Below are positions 13,960 through 15,930 of a DNA stretch of 15,930 nt, piece by piece. Made by a program: the position numbers and the translations under genes. Below the pieces are notes generated by a model that was not told the origin of the DNA, searched no databases, and was given only the letters and a program-made list of their open reading frames with translations. Position 1 is the first letter of the stretch; the number at the start of each line of letters is the position of its first letter. Origin of the DNA: Nitrospirota bacterium (GTDB lineage: Bacteria > Nitrospirota > 9FT-COMBO-42-15 > HDB-SIOI813); contig JACRGZ010000158.1 of the NCBI GenBank assembly GCA_016234155.1, forward strand, positions 1 to 15,930, in the 5' to 3' direction.

Positions 13960-14013
13960 CCCCTCACCCTGTCCCTCTCCCCCTTACAGGGGGAGAGGAT
14001 TAAGGTGAGGGGG
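13960..14013. repeat. Large palindrome at the lipoprotein 3' end, possible terminator
   Basis: An inner perfect 10-bp stem (CCTCTCCCCC 13974-13983 / GGGGGAGAGG 13989-13998) with loop TTACA is extended by outer arms (CCCCTCACC / GGTGAGGGG). It spans the lipoprotein stop codon, and the right arm encodes that protein's last residues (TPSP). It looks like a dispersed palindromic repeat that has replaced the gene's 3' end. A stable stem without a T-run makes intrinsic termination only possible. Confidence 0.75.
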
Positions 14014-15598
14014 TGTCCTCCACTGCAAAAAAGACATCGTTAGGGGCGGCCGTTGTTGATATCTGGGTATTACGGTAATCCGTCCATATAACATATGCCT
14101 TCCCATCTGACACGGCTATAGCCGGCTTCTCATGCCACGTTACCTCAGTAGACTCATCACCGGCATCATCGTTAACTATACGATTAGTAGTGAAGCTTGC
14201 GCCGTCACTGCTTTTTGCAAAGTATATATCCTTTGATCCGTTCCTCTGGTCGTCCCAGGCTACATAGATATAAGTGCTGTCTGACGCTATAGCGGGATAC
14301 GCCGGGCCACCGAAAAATCCTGCATTTGGATTATCAGGAAATGAAGGATTTGTGGTAATTTCATCCAGCGTAGCTCCATCAAGTTTTATAAGGTCAAAAT
14401 CGTATGCCTGTATTATCTCATTTTCAAACTTGGAATCAGATATCTCTGCCTTCTGCCATACGGCGTATACTTTCCCATCAGGGCCAACTGTAATGGAAGG
14501 GTATCTTGCATTGTATCCAGAGGCTATAGGTAGGTCTGCTTCATCTCCAGATGTCCCCCCTTCTATCTTTCTTATCTTTATATGGGTTGGCGACAGGATT
14601 GGAAACCCGGTAAGATCCTCCCAGACAACATAGGCAGCATCTGAAGAATCTGTGGCTATGGACGGACGCCTTCCAGCATTTCCTATGAAAGTGTTTGTGG
14701 GAAATGTCTGTCCCTGGTTGCTGCTTATAGCGAAATATATATCAGGATAATTCTCAGAGCCATCGAGTCTATCCTCCCATACTACGTATATTATTCCATC
14801 TGGGTCTATGGCGATAGCAGGCGATGACTCTTTTGACAGACCAAAGTCCCGACCCTGGTTTACCTTTACAGGGGAGGCAAAGGGAGATGTAGTCCATGGA
14901 CAATCTGTGCCATCAAATCGTGAAATATATATGTCCCCATCCCCATCCCTGTAATCCTCCCAGACTACGTATACATTACCACTACTATTGTCTTCCGCAA
15001 TAGAGGGTGAAAATTGATTAGCTGAATTAAACGCAGCCACACGAATCTGGGAATCACAGAAACTGTTTCCACCGTCTGAACTCTTTGTAAAGAATATCTG
15101 ATAATATCCCCCGATACTATTATCTGCCCACACCACATATATAGTATTCCCATTTACAGTAATGCTTTTTTGCCCCGCAGAATATGTATTTGCCATTGCA
15201 ATTCCTTCATCAGTAATCATCTTATTAGTCTTAAATGTTGTAAGGAATGCGATAGCATCTCCAAAAGAACCAGATGAATCACTTGCTCGTATTCGCACTT
15301 TTTCAGGTGCTGCTGTAGCATCGGATGGTGCGATATATTTTCCATTTGCATCAATAGTACCTACTGTCCCTTCATTACCACCGAGAATCCCGTCCACACT
15401 CCATGTAACTGTTGTCCCTGCAGGGTCAACTGAGAATTGTTTAGTGTCACCCAGGGTTATCACTGCTGACCCAGGCGATACTATGACGAGCAGCTCCTCT
15501 TCTCCCTTCAGCGCACAACCGGTTACCAATAACATTCCAAGGAATATAGACATCACCGCAACTCTTGATTCAGTTCTCACTACTGATCTATCTTTCAT
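14000..15598 (-). CDS. Exported lipoprotein with Ig-like domain and seven-bladed beta-propeller
   Basis: A 532-residue protein with a lipoprotein signal: a charged start, a hydrophobic stretch (VAVMSIFLGMLL) and lipobox LVTGC with Cys28 as the lipidation site. Residues about 35-115 look like a bacterial Ig-like domain (ITLGDTKQFSV, VTWSVDG, IDANGKYIAPS). The rest repeats a BNR/sialidase-like blade signature, YVVWxDxRDGxxDIYxxxS. I count seven copies (YVVWADN, YVVWEDYRDG, YVVWEDRLDG, YVVWEDLTG, YAVWQKAE, YVAWDDQRNG, YVIWTDYRN), consistent with a seven-bladed propeller. I see no sialidase catalytic arginine triad or FRIP motif, so a binding or surface-structural role is likelier than an enzyme. 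AAAGAGG nine bases before ATG 15598 is supplied by the end of a repeat. Confidence 0.85.
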   Translation of the reverse strand: MKDRSVVRTESRVAVMSIFLGMLLVTGCALKGEEELLVIVSPGSAVITLGDTKQFSVDPAGTTVTWSVDGILGGNEGTVGTIDANGKYIAPSDATAAPEKVRIRASDSSGSFGDAIAFLTTFKTNKMITDEGIAMANTYSAGQKSITVNGNTIYVVWADNSIGGYYQIFFTKSSDGGNSFCDSQIRVAAFNSANQFSPSIAEDNSSGNVYVVWEDYRDGDGDIYISRFDGTDCPWTTSPFASPVKVNQGRDFGLSKESSPAIAIDPDGIIYVVWEDRLDGSENYPDIYFAISSNQGQTFPTNTFIGNAGRRPSIATDSSDAAYVVWEDLTGFPILSPTHIKIRKIEGGTSGDEADLPIASGYNARYPSITVGPDGKVYAVWQKAEISDSKFENEIIQAYDFDLIKLDGATLDEITTNPSFPDNPNAGFFGGPAYPAIASDSTYIYVAWDDQRNGSKDIYFAKSSDGASFTTNRIVNDDAGDESTEVTWHEKPAIAVSDGKAYVIWTDYRNTQISTTAAPNDVFFAVEDTPSP

Positions 15599-15694
15599 TT
15601 GAAAATGCCTCTTTCAAATCCCCCCTTACCCCATAATCCCCCTAAATCCCCCTTTAAAAAAGGGGGACTTATCCCCCCTTTTCTAAAGGGGGAT
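15599..15694. repeat. C-rich/G-rich palindromic element (copy D1)
   Basis: Nearly the same as 6890-6996, with CCCCCTTTAAAAAAGGGGG at its centre and the same GAAAATGCC end beside a gene start. The arms can pair over most of their length. On the minus strand its end, AAAGAGG then CATTTTCAA, forms the ribosome-binding region of the lipoprotein gene. Confidence 0.85.
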
Positions 15695-15742
15695 TTTTAT
15701 AATCCTTTGTGAGCCCCGGCTCATGGCGGTTCATCTGAAAAT
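15695..15742. repeat. Joint unit of the modular repeat family
   Basis: A roughly 50-base imperfect palindrome (CCTTTGTGAGCCCCGGCTC, then ATGGCGGTTCATCTGAAAAT) that links elements D1 and D2. A diverged copy lies at 6997-7047, and half-copies flank elements A and B and close D2 at 15831-15860. Confidence 0.75.
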
Positions 15743-15840
15743 AACCTTTCCTCTTTCATGTGTCATGCTGAACTTGTTTCAGCATCTCTTCGTTTTGAGA
15801 CCATGAAACAAGTTCAGGGTGACAGTGTAGCATTTTCATG
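15743..15840. repeat. Long hairpin element, CTGAACTTG core (copy D2)
   Basis: Two 21-base arms, 15761-15781 (TGTCATGCTGAACTTGTTTC...) and 15804-15824, pair with only two mismatches around a 22-base loop. The outer borders are the shared repeat arms, CTGAAAAT at the left and CATTTTCATGCCCC at the right. It fills the spacer between the lipoprotein gene and the gene at the right edge. Confidence 0.85.
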
Positions 15841-15867
15841 CCCCTTTGTGAGCCGTAGCCCACCCTG

Positions 15868-15930
15868 CTAAAACCTAACCGTCTCCTCCATGAATTTTTC
15901 TATCGCAAAGAGGGTCGTCTCCGGAGCCTC
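15868..15930 (-). CDS. C-terminal end of an unidentified protein (runs off right edge)
   Basis: The minus strand enters from the right edge with 20 codons and a TAG stop at 15868-15870. The peptide reads as an ordinary soluble C-terminus (EAPETTLFAIEKFMEETVRF), likely helical. It is too short to assign. The stop lies just outside the border of repeat element D2. Confidence 0.55.
   Translation of the reverse strand, partial: EAPETTLFAIEKFMEETVRF

Noticed and set aside
1..15930. tRNA, rRNA or known riboswitch
   Set aside because: Reading both strands I saw no cloverleaf with a T-loop GTTCRANYC signature, no rRNA core sequence and no recognisable riboswitch; a covariance search was not possible here.

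Overview
The window looks like bacterial chromosome from an anaerobic or facultative heterotroph of moderate GC content. The core is a long minus-strand operon for a cytosolic NAD(P)-linked group 3b [NiFe] hydrogenase (sulfhydrogenase type). The wealth of short palindromic repeats (CCCCCTTTAAAAAAGGGGG type, CTGAACTTG type, GGGGTCAAGG type) and the gene set resemble Nitrospirota or former deltaproteobacterial genomes. No marker gene here settles the taxonomy, so this is a weak inference.

Layout, left to right: (1) the start of a minus-strand gene leaving the left edge (1-131), a hairpin-rich divergent spacer, and a small plus-strand DUF5678-like gene (355-558); (2) a repeat-filled spacer (559-822); (3) a minus-strand operon of about 10.7 kb, read from 11519 down to 823: alpha-glucan phosphorylase, hydrogenase beta (iron-sulfur), gamma (flavin/NAD(P)), delta (small) and alpha (large) subunits, an M52 maturation protease, a lone cyclic-nucleotide-binding-fold protein, and a 943-residue three-part protein; (4) an AT-rich plus-strand nucleotidyltransferase-like gene (11819-12754) with its own promoter and paired operator-like sites, lying against a broken Fic remnant; (5) a SAM-dependent methyltransferase (13074-13928); (6) a beta-propeller lipoprotein (14000-15598); (7) a mosaic of repeats and the last 20 codons of another minus-strand gene.

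The standout is the 943-residue protein: HypC, then HydE, then HydG in one chain. HypC carries the Fe(CN)2CO unit in [NiFe] hydrogenase maturation. HydE and HydG are radical-SAM enzymes known from [FeFe] H-cluster assembly, where HydG makes CO and cyanide from tyrosine. All the signature cysteines are present, including the C-terminal CX2CX22C motif of true HydG. Since the operon encodes a [NiFe] enzyme, I infer a candidate anaerobic route for iron-carbonyl supply to the [NiFe] site, with HydG/HydE feeding the HypC scaffold directly. This is a hypothesis. An [FeFe] hydrogenase elsewhere in the genome could be the real client.

The second theme is a family of modular palindromic repeats that has entered genes as well as spacers. 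One 167-bp copy lies in frame exactly between the HydE and HydG parts, and a sister copy about 95% identical sits just upstream of the same gene. Another palindromic element is in frame inside the hydrogenase large subunit. Two copies end exactly nine bases before a start codon and appear to supply the ribosome-binding site of the downstream gene. Together the operon suggests glycogen breakdown tied to NAD(P)H/H2 exchange, with dedicated maturation factors at its 3' end.
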